Shown one piece after another: positions 50,820 to 59,333 of a stretch of 64,000 nucleotides of DNA. The stretch's first letter is position 1. Every line of letters begins with the position of its first letter. This stretch comes from an uncultured Geobacter sp. (GTDB lineage: Bacteria > Desulfobacterota > Desulfuromonadia > Geobacterales > Geobacteraceae), in contig CALABV010000176.1 in assembly GCA_937886325.1 (NCBI GenBank), positions 50,361-114,360 on the forward strand, written 5' to 3'. Made by a program: the position numbers and the translations under genes. Below the pieces are notes generated by a model. It saw only the letters and a program-made list of their open reading frames with translations. It was not told the DNA's origin and did no database searches.

Positions 50820-51672
50820 ACTTCCCGGCAACAGGCAGTTGGAGGATGCGCGCGGCAGGCAGCTTTTCACGCTGCGCGATATCAACATGCTCGAACAACG
50901 GGAAAAAGAGCTCATGTACCGCACGATCCTGCCGCGGCGGCTGTTCGATCGGTTCGCTATTTCTCCCGACACGTTCAAGGGTTCCGACGGAGGACGAAAG
51001 GTACGATTCATCGCACCTGAAGGCCTCGATTTTCTTCGCATCGAGGTCAGGCTCTCTCCCGAAGACCGGGATTGCGTATTCTTTCTCGAGATTGCGGATA
51101 CCCAGTTTCACCAGATGGAGCTTGCGTTCTGCATCATTAATGATCCGGCTTCCCCCCGCTATGACGTTGACGTCGACGCATCGGGCAGGGACAACAACTT
51201 CTGCACCCTCGGCAGGAACATTCCCGAGGAGATCAGGGCCATGGAAGCCGGCCTTTTCCCCAATCAGACCCACCGGGGAATGCGGATGTTCCCGGAATTC
51301 CTGGAGCTGTTCGAACGATTCGTCGATTCGCTGGGAATGGAGATTATCGTCGCGGAGCCGCTCTCCTACGATAACGCGATACGTTACGAGAAATACGGCT
51401 TCGACTACATCACCGGCAAGCGCCTGATGCAGGAGATAAACGAGGGATTCAAAGAGGGAAACATCTATCACCGGCGACTGGACGGATCCACGCCGTTCCG
51501 GCGCCCCGGTTTCGAGAAGACGGTTCTCGGGAGGAGTTGGGCGATCCACGACGGCATCCTTGACACACCGTGGGATGATATCAGGATCTACCTTCAGGTC
51601 GGACGGAACGCGGGGATTGATACCTTTCCGGAACGGCAACGGAATCCCGTTCCGGAGCGCCGGAACCGGTAG
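50812..51672 (+). CDS. Unrecognised protein with GNAT-like segment, coupled to the deacetylase
   Basis: 286 residues from ATG 50812, overlapping the deacetylase stop by 8 nt. I do not recognise the family. Soluble; a central alpha/beta region (about 65-210) includes ELAFCIINDPASPRYDVDVD, PEFLELFERFVDSLGMEIIV and AEPLSYDNAIRYEKYGFDYI; the last is like the NxxAxxxYxKxGF segment that closes GNAT folds. A canonical acetyl-CoA loop (Q/RxxGxG/A) is not obvious. The C-terminus is charged. If it is an acetyltransferase relative, the pair would write and erase the same mark. Confidence 0.5.
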   Translation: MARLPGNRQLEDARGRQLFTLRDINMLEQREKELMYRTILPRRLFDRFAISPDTFKGSDGGRKVRFIAPEGLDFLRIEVRLSPEDRDCVFFLEIADTQFHQMELAFCIINDPASPRYDVDVDASGRDNNFCTLGRNIPEEIRAMEAGLFPNQTHRGMRMFPEFLELFERFVDSLGMEIIVAEPLSYDNAIRYEKYGFDYITGKRLMQEINEGFKEGNIYHRRLDGSTPFRRPGFEKTVLGRSWAIHDGILDTPWDDIRIYLQVGRNAGIDTFPERQRNPVPERRNR

Positions 51673-51717
51673 AGCTTGTCCATCTGTTGAAGAATTTTTT
51701 TTCGGGAGAAAGCGCCA

Positions 51718-51819
51718 GTGTTCGGATTCAGCGTCGGTGATTGGATATTCATTGCGGTTGTCTGCGGTATAGTTTTCTTTTGCGTCGCTATCAGCGGCAT
51801 GAATAAGCGAAAAAGCTGA
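51718..51819 (+). CDS. 33-residue single-span membrane microprotein
   Basis: GTG 51718 with CGGGAGAAAG upstream, ending at TGA 51817-51819. The peptide starts MFGFSVGDWIF, has one hydrophobic helix (about 9-26), and ends in the positively charged NKRKS, so the N-terminus should be outside. Located 45 nt after the GNAT-like gene and 18 nt before the MlaF-like ATPase. Function unknown; a small subunit or regulator of a membrane complex is one possibility. Confidence 0.5.
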   Translation: MFGFSVGDWIFIAVVCGIVFFCVAISGMNKRKS

Positions 51820-51837
51820 GGATCACGGGATATTTTC

Positions 51838-52716
51838 ATGTTTTCGAAGACACAGAGAGATATTGAGGGACACAGAGAGGGCCTGTTCCACAAGATTGCC
51901 CATGGACTTGTGGGGAGCGTCTTCGAGCGCGACGAAGAGAATACCTGCATCAATCTGCGTGACACGAGAGCGGTCGGGATACGGATTTGTCGAGTCAACA
52001 AGTCCTTCGGAGACAAGCACGTACTGAAAGACGTTGACCTCGAAATTCTGCCGGGAGAGACATTTTCCATAATCGGCCCATCGGGCACGGGAAAAAGTCT
52101 TCTCCTGAAACTTATTGTAAAACTCGACTCTCCCGACAGCGGCGAGATTTATATCGACAATAACCCCGTTTTCGGCGAAAAAATTCACGATTCCGTGCGT
52201 GATTACCGTTACAGCATGGTTTTCCAGTCTTCCGCACTGTTCAACTCGCTCAGTGTCGGCGAGAATGTAGGGCTCTGGCTCCGGGAGAAGAGGGTGTGCA
52301 AGGAGATGCGCATCCGCGAGATTATCCGGGAAAAACTCACCATGGTGGGCCTGGGGGGGACTGAAAGCCTGAAGACCTCCGAACTTTCCGGCGGCATGAA
52401 AAAGAGGGTGGCCATCGCCCGATCCCTTGCCATGAATCCGGACCTTATCCTCTACGACGAACCCACGGCGGAGCTTGATCCCATAAACTCGGACGAACTG
52501 GCAAACACCATCATCAAAGTGAAGGAGACTACGAGGAACACCACGGTTATCGTTACCCACGACCTGAATTTCGCCCTGTACGTGTCCGACAGAATTGCCA
52601 TGCTGCATGAGGGCCATATCATCGAAACGGGAACACCCACGGAGATAAAAGCGAGTGAAAACCCGGTCGTTCGTGGATTTGTCTACACCACGACCAAGGG
52701 GATAAAGGGAGAATAA
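51838..52716 (+). CDS. ABC transporter ATPase (MlaF-like), without partners
   Basis: 292 residues. The first 45 residues form an unusual charged extension, then VGIRICRVNKSFGDKHVLKD begins the ATPase. Walker A GPSGTGKS, Q loop SMVFQSSALFNSLS, signature LSGGMKKRVAIARSLAM, Walker B LILYDEPTAELDP, and the switch His in VTHDL. Similarity to MlaF, the ATPase of outer-membrane lipid asymmetry and retrograde phospholipid transport, is best; but no mlaE permease or mlaD is adjacent. Its start has only a weak ribosome binding site. Confidence 0.8.
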   Translation: MFSKTQRDIEGHREGLFHKIAHGLVGSVFERDEENTCINLRDTRAVGIRICRVNKSFGDKHVLKDVDLEILPGETFSIIGPSGTGKSLLLKLIVKLDSPDSGEIYIDNNPVFGEKIHDSVRDYRYSMVFQSSALFNSLSVGENVGLWLREKRVCKEMRIREIIREKLTMVGLGGTESLKTSELSGGMKKRVAIARSLAMNPDLILYDEPTAELDPINSDELANTIIKVKETTRNTTVIVTHDLNFALYVSDRIAMLHEGHIIETGTPTEIKASENPVVRGFVYTTTKGIKGE

Positions 52717-52868
52717 ACCGTGAACCGTCCGGTTTCTCGCGCTTTGTCCCGGAGGGTGGCCCGTTCCATGGTTACCTTTGAGAAAAGGATGGACACTTTC
52801 GGCCATTTACGTCATCATTGCCCGCATTTACTGGAACGGCCCACCGTTTCCGTGCTTCGAGGAAGAAC

Positions 52869-53249
52869 ATGGGTAAGATACTAATTATAGATGATGACGC
52901 CTCCTTTCTTGTTCTCCTCAGTTCTTACATAGAGCGTTATTACCCCCTGCTCGACGTGCAGACCTGCACCAATCCTCTGCAGGGACTCCGGGCGATGAAT
53001 AAGGACCTGGACCTGATGATCATCGACCTGGAAATGCCTCACCTTGACGGCTCGAAACTTCTGAAATACGCGGCTGAGACGGGGATAAACAAGAACAGGA
53101 TCATCCTCCTTTCCAGCCACGACGCCGACTACCTCCATGACCATTTTCCCATGGGGACCTGTCTTGCGGTGCTGAACAAGTACGAGGCGGGTCAGAAGGC
53201 GGTGCTGGACATGATCTTCAGTTCACTGGAAAAAAAGGCAGCCCGATGA
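52869..53249 (+). CDS. Single-domain response regulator (receiver only)
   Basis: 126 residues from ATG 52869, with GAGGAAGA upstream. Receiver fold: acidic pocket Asp8-10 (LIIDDDASF), phospho-accepting Asp53 in MIIDLEMPHLDG, and the switch Ser and Lys in ILLSSHDAD and LNKYEAG. No output domain. It could relay phosphate or act by protein interaction. It precedes the DHH-CBS-nucleotidyltransferase gene by 46 nt; the cognate kinase is not evident. Confidence 0.88.
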   Translation: MGKILIIDDDASFLVLLSSYIERYYPLLDVQTCTNPLQGLRAMNKDLDLMIIDLEMPHLDGSKLLKYAAETGINKNRIILLSSHDADYLHDHFPMGTCLAVLNKYEAGQKAVLDMIFSSLEKKAAR

Positions 53250-53295
53250 GGAAAACTCCCGCCCCGCCCGCTACACATAGCATCCCCGGAGCACA

Positions 53296-55944
53296 ATGGA
53301 CGTAATCACCACCCACGTGAATGCCGATTTCGACTGCCTGGGGGCGATGGTTGCCGCGAAGAAGCTCTATCCCGACGCCCTGATGGTGTTCTCCGGGTCC
53401 CAGGAAAAGAGCATGCGCGACTTTTTCCTGAAGTCCACCGGATATGCTCTCGATTTCAAACGGCAGAAGGACGTGGACCTGTCCGGCATCACCCGCCTCA
53501 TTCTGGTGGACTGCCAGCACTCGTCACGCATCGGCAGGCTCGCCGAGGTCACCTCCAGACCGGGAATCGAAATCCACATATACGACCACCACCCGGATGC
53601 CCGAGGCGATCTCCGTCCTTCCAACGGCGAGATCCGTGAATGCGGTTCCACCACGACCATCCTCACCAGGATCCTGATGAATAGAGGGATTACCGTGACT
53701 CCCGTAGAGGCGACCCTGATGATGCTGGGCATCTACGAGGATACCGGCAACCTCGTTTTCCCCTCCACGACCGTGGACGACTACCGTGCCGCGGCCTGGC
53801 TCCTGGAGCAGGGCGCAAATCTCAATACGGTCAGTGATTTCATAACCCAGGAACTGACGTCGGAGCAGATTTCCCTCCTCAACGACCTCCTTAAATCCCT
53901 GAAAACAATCAGTATCAACGGGGTAGAGATAACCATAGCGCAGGCATCCGTGGAGTATTACATCGGAGACATAGCCGTGCTGTCCCACATGATCCGGGAC
54001 ATGGAAAATCTGGACGTCCTCTTTCTCGCCGTCGCCATGGGGAACAGGGTTTACATCGTCGCACGGAGCCGCATCACCGAGGTGGATGTGGGCGCGATTC
54101 TCCGGGAATTCGGAGGAGGAGGCCACCCCCATGCCGCCTCGGCCACGATCAAGGATTTGACCATCATTCAGGTGGTCGGCCGCCTTGAGGAGATCCTCCG
54201 GCGACTGGTCAACCCGAAACGCACCGCCGCGGACATCATGTCGGCGCCGGTAAAGACAGTACCCTCGACCGCCGTTATTTCCGAGGCCCGCGAGCTGCTG
54301 ACCCGCTATAACGTCAACGCCATGCCTGTGCTAGAAGGTGAGAGGATGGTCGGCATCATTTCGCGGCGCATCGTGGAAAGGGCGCTCTATCACGGCCTGG
54401 GCGACGTTTCCGTCGCGGAATACATGCACACCGAGTTTCTGCGGGCTGTCCCGGAGACACCCCTTTCGGATATCCAGGAATACATCGTCGGTCGAGAACG
54501 TCGGCTGGTGCCGGTTTTTGAGAATGAACGCCTGATCGGTGTAATCACGCGCACCGATCTGCTGCGGGTAATGTATGCGGGGTTCCGCGACAGGGACAGG
54601 AACGTCTACGATGTGGCGAGAGACGACAGCCCGGTCCGCCGTCGTCGGCTGGACGGAATCATGAACAAACACCTCTCCCCGCGGGTGTTCTCAAACCTTC
54701 GGGAGCTCGGGGAAACGGGCGACAGGCTCGATATTCCCGTGTATGTCGTGGGTGGTTTCGTTCGGGACCTTCTGCTCGGGAGCGAGAACCTCGATATCGA
54801 TGTAACCGTCGAGGGAGACGGGATACTTTTCGCCGAGACATTTGCCCACGAGCATGGATGCCGGGTGAAAAGCCACCACAAATTCGGCACGGCGGTTATC
54901 GTCTTTCCCGACGGGTTCAAAATTGACGTGGCGAGCACGAGGCTGGAATACTACGCCTCCCCGGGCGCTCTTCCGACTGTGGAGCGGTCTTCCCTGAAGA
55001 TGGATCTCTATCGCCGGGACTTTACCATCAATACGCTCGCCATACGGCTCAACGTTGGGGATTTCGGCCTTCTCATCGACTACTTCTCCGCGCAGCGCGA
55101 CCTGCAGGAGAAGATTATCAGGGTCCTTCACAACCTGTCGTTTGTGGAAGACCCGACACGCGTGTTTCGGGCGCTGCGCTTCGAACAACGTCTTGATTTC
55201 CGTATCTCAAAACACACGGAAAACCTTATCCGCAACGCCGTGAAAATGAATTTTCTCAGCAAACTGGGGGGAAAGCGGCTCCTGACCGAGCTGGTTAACA
55301 TTCTCAAGGAAAAGGAACCCCTCCGCGCGGTTGATCGGATGGCTTCCCTCGGTCTTATCCAGTTTATCCATCCCGACCTGAAGTTGACGCCGGATATTCG
55401 ACGGATGCTGGAGGAGGCGGCGAAGATCGTATCCTGGTTTGATCTCCTGTTCCTTGATCGCCGCTACGACAAATGGGTGATCTACTTTCTGGTTCTCTGC
55501 GAGCCGCTTCTCCCCGAACAGTTTACGGAAACCTGCCGGCGGCTTTCCCTGTCGGAACACTACCGGCAACACCTGATCGAAATGCGGAAAAGGGTCGATG
55601 CCGTCCTGGAGACCATGCAGCGCAGGGTTGTGCGCGGCCCGGAGATGAAGCGGAGCGAGATCTACTTCTGGCTGGAAGGGCTGCCGGTTGAGGTTCTGCT
55701 CTACCTCATGGCCAAGGCCAGGCTCGACGGCGTACGAAAATGCGTTTCCCTCTACTTTGTCCAACTCCAGGGAATACGCTGTGCAATCAACGGCGACGAC
55801 CTGAAGAGTATCGGTGTGCCGCCCGGCCCCGCTTTCAAGAAGATTCTCGATCGCGTCTTCCGTGCCCGACTGGACAATGAGGCTCTTACCCGCGACGATG
55901 AGTTGCGCATCGCGAAAAAGGAAGCGAAGGTGTACCGTGACTGA
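53296..55944 (+). CDS. DHH-CBS-poly(A) polymerase/tRNA nucleotidyltransferase fusion
   Basis: 882 residues. Three modules: a DHH/DHHA1 phosphoesterase (about 1-300; HVNADFDCLGAM, DCQHSS, YDHHPDA, and GGGGHPHAASATI), two CBS domains (about 305-430), and a class II nucleotidyltransferase (about 450-720; VVGGFVRDLLLGSENLDIDV with the catalytic DxD, then RRDFTINTLAI and EDPTRVFRALRFEQRL). In Geobacter, where C- and A-adding enzymes are split, this architecture is known for tRNA 3'-end synthesis or polyadenylation; which activity this copy has cannot be told. The DHH part may have nanoRNase or cyclic-dinucleotide activity. Confidence 0.9.
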   Translation: MDVITTHVNADFDCLGAMVAAKKLYPDALMVFSGSQEKSMRDFFLKSTGYALDFKRQKDVDLSGITRLILVDCQHSSRIGRLAEVTSRPGIEIHIYDHHPDARGDLRPSNGEIRECGSTTTILTRILMNRGITVTPVEATLMMLGIYEDTGNLVFPSTTVDDYRAAAWLLEQGANLNTVSDFITQELTSEQISLLNDLLKSLKTISINGVEITIAQASVEYYIGDIAVLSHMIRDMENLDVLFLAVAMGNRVYIVARSRITEVDVGAILREFGGGGHPHAASATIKDLTIIQVVGRLEEILRRLVNPKRTAADIMSAPVKTVPSTAVISEARELLTRYNVNAMPVLEGERMVGIISRRIVERALYHGLGDVSVAEYMHTEFLRAVPETPLSDIQEYIVGRERRLVPVFENERLIGVITRTDLLRVMYAGFRDRDRNVYDVARDDSPVRRRRLDGIMNKHLSPRVFSNLRELGETGDRLDIPVYVVGGFVRDLLLGSENLDIDVTVEGDGILFAETFAHEHGCRVKSHHKFGTAVIVFPDGFKIDVASTRLEYYASPGALPTVERSSLKMDLYRRDFTINTLAIRLNVGDFGLLIDYFSAQRDLQEKIIRVLHNLSFVEDPTRVFRALRFEQRLDFRISKHTENLIRNAVKMNFLSKLGGKRLLTELVNILKEKEPLRAVDRMASLGLIQFIHPDLKLTPDIRRMLEEAAKIVSWFDLLFLDRRYDKWVIYFLVLCEPLLPEQFTETCRRLSLSEHYRQHLIEMRKRVDAVLETMQRRVVRGPEMKRSEIYFWLEGLPVEVLLYLMAKARLDGVRKCVSLYFVQLQGIRCAINGDDLKSIGVPPGPAFKKILDRVFRARLDNEALTRDDELRIAKKEAKVYRD

Positions 55945-56007
55945 CCGCACCAGGCTTGCGCTTGCCTTTGCACGAGGCAGGGAAACGACGTGCATGGTGT
56001 TCCATAG

Positions 56008-58548
56008 ATGATAATGAAGCGTTTCCTGTGGATTCCGATTGTAGTGGCGGCATCTCTGCCCTTGCTTCTGCTGTTCCTGGAACGGGGCGGCATGACCCTT
56101 CCAACTGTTCCGCTGACCCCGGAGGAAAGGGCTTGGCTCGCGGAGCATCCCGTGATCCGTATTGCTCCCGACCCCGGGTACGAGCCGGTCGAATTCTTTT
56201 CCGGGAAAGTTGTTTACAGCGGAATTGCCGCCGACTATCTGTCACTTGTCCAGAAAAAGACAGGCATCCGTTTCCAGGTCGTTCGACTGCGTAACAGGGA
56301 GGAGATATTCACCGCTCTTCGTAACAGGGAGGTGGATGTCCTCGGCGCCGCGACGAAATCGCCGCAGCGTTCCAGGTTCCTGCTTTTTACCTCACCGTAC
56401 CTGGAAATACCCCTGGTCCTCGTTACGCGTATCAGCCAAGGGAATATGAAGCCCGACCAGTTGGCAGGGAAAAGGGTTTCCGTTGTCTCTCAGCACGTAT
56501 CCGGAGAGTATCTCCCTCTCGCTTTTCCCCGGGTTGCGTATGAGGTGGTTCCCGACGTGCGTACGGGATTACGGAACGTATCGTTCGGCGAGAGCGACGT
56601 TCTGCTGGAAAGTCTTCTCATCGCATCCTTTCTCATGAAAAAGGAAGGGATCACGAACCTTCACGTGGCGGGCGAGTTGGGATACTACTACATGCCGGCC
56701 ATCGCATGCCGCAGCGACTGGCCGATACTGAACCGCATCCTTGAAAAGGGTCTCGCGTCAATCAGCGCGAGCGAACGAGAAGTAATCTATAAAAAATGGG
56801 TGCCTTTCGAGTCCCAGGTGATGCTGCTCTCCAAAACGTCCAGGAAAAATGTTCTCGCCTTTCTCGGCCTCATTGCCCTGGTTATTGCGTCTATCATTGC
56901 ATGGAACCGTTCCCTCACCCGACAGGTCGACAAGAAAACCGCCGAGTTGAATAAGGAGCTGGCGGAACGCGGGAAGGTGGAGCAGGAACTGCTTCGAGCG
57001 CGCGACGAACTTGAACAGCGGGTCAATGAACGGACATCGGAGCTTGCCCAAACCCTCGACGCTCTCAGGGAGAGCGAAGAGAGATACCGTCGTATTATCG
57101 ACACCGCCAATGAAGGGATTTGGGTGGTCGATGGGGATTTCCGGTTTACTTTCGTAAATGCTCGCATGGCCGACATGTTTGGGTACGGGGTGGACGAACT
57201 GCTGGGGAAGAGTTTTGCCTCTTTCGTGTACGATGAGGATCGCGCCGCGCACGAAAGAGAGGAGGAGACCCGCCGCGCAGGTATATCCTCCCGGTATGAA
57301 AGGCGGTTCAGGCGTAAAGACGGAGAGGCGTTATGGGCACTGGTTTCCGTCACGCCCATCATGGACACGGAAAAGCGTTTCCTGGGTTCTTTGGCCATGT
57401 GCGTCGATATTACCAGGCAGAAGCACGCTGCCGAGGCGCTGTGCTTTACCCAGTTCGCCGTCGACAGGATGCATCTGCAGGCGCAGTGGATGAATAGCGA
57501 CGGTCGCTTGTTCTACGTCAACGATGCTGCGTGCAATGCTCTCGGATATTCGCAGGAAGAGCTCCTGAACATGTCCATTCCGGACATAGATCCGACATGC
57601 CCTCCCCCCGTTTTTTCCGAAAAATGGCGTGAACTGCAGGAAAAAGGTTCCTTCCTCCTCGAGACCTTTCACCGTTCAAAGGACGGGCGCATCTACCCCG
57701 TGGAGGTACAGACCAACTTTCTGGTATTCGAAGGCAAGGAGTTCAATTGTTCTTTTGTTACGGACATATCGGGCCGTAAGCAAGCTGAGGAGGCGCTGCG
57801 AACAGCCCGTGAAGAACTCGAGGCCCGCGTGAGAGAGAGGACCGACCAGCTTACCGAACTGGCTGAAGAATTGTCCCGCGCAGAAGAGCTCGAACGGAGG
57901 CGAATCGCAACCGAACTGCATGACCAGGTCGGGCAGATGCTCGCACTGAGCAAGATTCTACTCAACACGATCAATCCGTCTCTTCCTACGGACAAATTCG
58001 CGCATTTGCTGGACGACGTGCGCGATTATATCTGCAAGTCAATCAATGAAATACGCTCCCTTACCTTCCAGTTGAGTCCGCCGCTTCTCTACGAGGTGGG
58101 ACTTGGCGCGGCATTGGAAGGGATCTGTGAGGAATTCGAAGACAAATATGTGATTCGCACCACCTTCAGGGATGGCAGTACGATCAGTGATGGAGAGATA
58201 CAGAAACGCCTCACGGAAGAAATGCGTATCACCCTGTACCAGATGGCGCGCGAGCTGATGATTAATGTTGTGAAGCATGCAGAGGCAAGCAGAATGGTTG
58301 TCGAGATGAAAGTCGATTCCGCCGGTATCAAGATTATCGTAACAGATGACGGCATCGGATTCGATGCCGTAGAATACCTATGTCATGCGGATCAGAAAAG
58401 GAGTTTCGGCCTGTTCAGCGTTCAGCATCGAATATCTCACCTGGGAGGGACGCTCGACATCCAATCAGACATCGGTCACGGTTCTCGAGCCACTCTTTCC
58501 GTCCCTCTCAGGGATGACGCGATACAATCCCCTTGGAGAAGTCCATGA
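56008..58548 (+). CDS. Hybrid-input sensor kinase: periplasmic binding domain, two PAS, NarL-type kinase
   Basis: 846 residues. Signal/anchor helix (4-24); a periplasmic solute-binding domain like family 3 binding proteins (about 45-270; RIAPDPGYEPVEFFSG, VDVLGAATKSPQRS); transmembrane helix (about 285-303); coiled coil; PAS (about 360-475); a second PAS (about 480-600); HisKA_3 dimerisation with His in RRRIATELHDQVGQMLALSK; HATPase with ELMINVVKHAEASRM and DDGIGF. ATG 56014 is an alternative start. It should sense a small ligand such as an amino acid or organic acid and phosphorylate the next gene product, whose ATG overlaps its stop. Confidence 0.9.
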   Translation: MIMKRFLWIPIVVAASLPLLLLFLERGGMTLPTVPLTPEERAWLAEHPVIRIAPDPGYEPVEFFSGKVVYSGIAADYLSLVQKKTGIRFQVVRLRNREEIFTALRNREVDVLGAATKSPQRSRFLLFTSPYLEIPLVLVTRISQGNMKPDQLAGKRVSVVSQHVSGEYLPLAFPRVAYEVVPDVRTGLRNVSFGESDVLLESLLIASFLMKKEGITNLHVAGELGYYYMPAIACRSDWPILNRILEKGLASISASEREVIYKKWVPFESQVMLLSKTSRKNVLAFLGLIALVIASIIAWNRSLTRQVDKKTAELNKELAERGKVEQELLRARDELEQRVNERTSELAQTLDALRESEERYRRIIDTANEGIWVVDGDFRFTFVNARMADMFGYGVDELLGKSFASFVYDEDRAAHEREEETRRAGISSRYERRFRRKDGEALWALVSVTPIMDTEKRFLGSLAMCVDITRQKHAAEALCFTQFAVDRMHLQAQWMNSDGRLFYVNDAACNALGYSQEELLNMSIPDIDPTCPPPVFSEKWRELQEKGSFLLETFHRSKDGRIYPVEVQTNFLVFEGKEFNCSFVTDISGRKQAEEALRTAREELEARVRERTDQLTELAEELSRAEELERRRIATELHDQVGQMLALSKILLNTINPSLPTDKFAHLLDDVRDYICKSINEIRSLTFQLSPPLLYEVGLGAALEGICEEFEDKYVIRTTFRDGSTISDGEIQKRLTEEMRITLYQMARELMINVVKHAEASRMVVEMKVDSAGIKIIVTDDGIGFDAVEYLCHADQKRSFGLFSVQHRISHLGGTLDIQSDIGHGSRATLSVPLRDDAIQSPWRSP

Positions 58549-59195
58549 ACATAAAAGTGCTGCTTGTTGACGACCATAAAATCGTTCGCGAAGGATTGCG
58601 GTCTCTTCTTGAAAAGGAGGGCGACATATCGATTGTCGCCGAAGCGGATAACGGCAGAACCGCCGCTCAACGTGCAACAGAGATGCTTCCCGACGTGGTG
58701 GTGATGGACATAGCCATGCCCGAGATGAACGGCATCGAGGCAACACGCCGCATCACCGCGGAGAATCCGGAAATACGTGTCCTTGCGCTCTCCATGCACT
58801 CGGCCCGGCGGTTCGTGTCAGAGGCCCTGTCCGTGGGCGCGAAAGGATACCTGCTGAAAGACTGCGCGGCCGACGAGCTCGTGCGTGCCATCCGCACCGT
58901 TGCGGCGGACAAGATCTACCTGAGTCCGGACATCACGGACCAGATTGTAAAGGATTACGTGAAGAACCTGCCCGATTCCCCACCGGCCGCGCTCAATATG
59001 CTTTCCACGCGCGAGAAAGAGGTCCTTCAGCTTATCGCGGAAGGCAGGAACACCAAGGAGATCGCCTTTACCCTCAACGTGAGTATCAAGACCATCGAAA
59101 CGCACCGGCAGCAGATCATGAAGAAACTCAATCTCCAATCCGTTGCGGGCCTGACCCGCTACGCCATACGCGAAGGATTGACCCCCCTGGAATAA
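58545..59195 (+). CDS. NarL/LuxR-type response regulator
   Basis: 216 residues from ATG 58545, with TTGGAGAA upstream, overlapping the kinase stop (ATGA). The receiver has Asp9-10 and phospho-accepting Asp55 (VVMDIAMPEMNGIEA); the C-terminal LuxR helix-turn-helix has LSTREKEVLQLIAEGRNTKE and IAFTLNVSIKTIETHRQQIM. It pairs with the HisKA_3 kinase upstream. Targets unknown; the chemoreceptor downstream could be one. Confidence 0.94.
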   Translation: MNIKVLLVDDHKIVREGLRSLLEKEGDISIVAEADNGRTAAQRATEMLPDVVVMDIAMPEMNGIEATRRITAENPEIRVLALSMHSARRFVSEALSVGAKGYLLKDCAADELVRAIRTVAADKIYLSPDITDQIVKDYVKNLPDSPPAALNMLSTREKEVLQLIAEGRNTKEIAFTLNVSIKTIETHRQQIMKKLNLQSVAGLTRYAIREGLTPLE

Positions 59196-59333
59196 TCTCA
59201 CCACTGATATATCACTCAGGAATTCCCCCCTCCCATTTCAGGTAATCCCCGATTCAGAAAACTCGCCCTTTGGCGATACAGAACAAGAGCACCTGAAAAC
59301 CTCGTCTCAACACATCAAATACGGGAGGGTTCA

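Noticed and set aside
49905..51041. 378-codon open frame on the minus strand
   Set aside because: Antisense to the deacetylase gene and the start of the next gene; low-complexity translation.
59196..59333. Possible c-di-GMP riboswitch before the chemoreceptor
   Set aside because: I looked for the conserved GEMM core and did not find it; only a normal Shine-Dalgarno is present.
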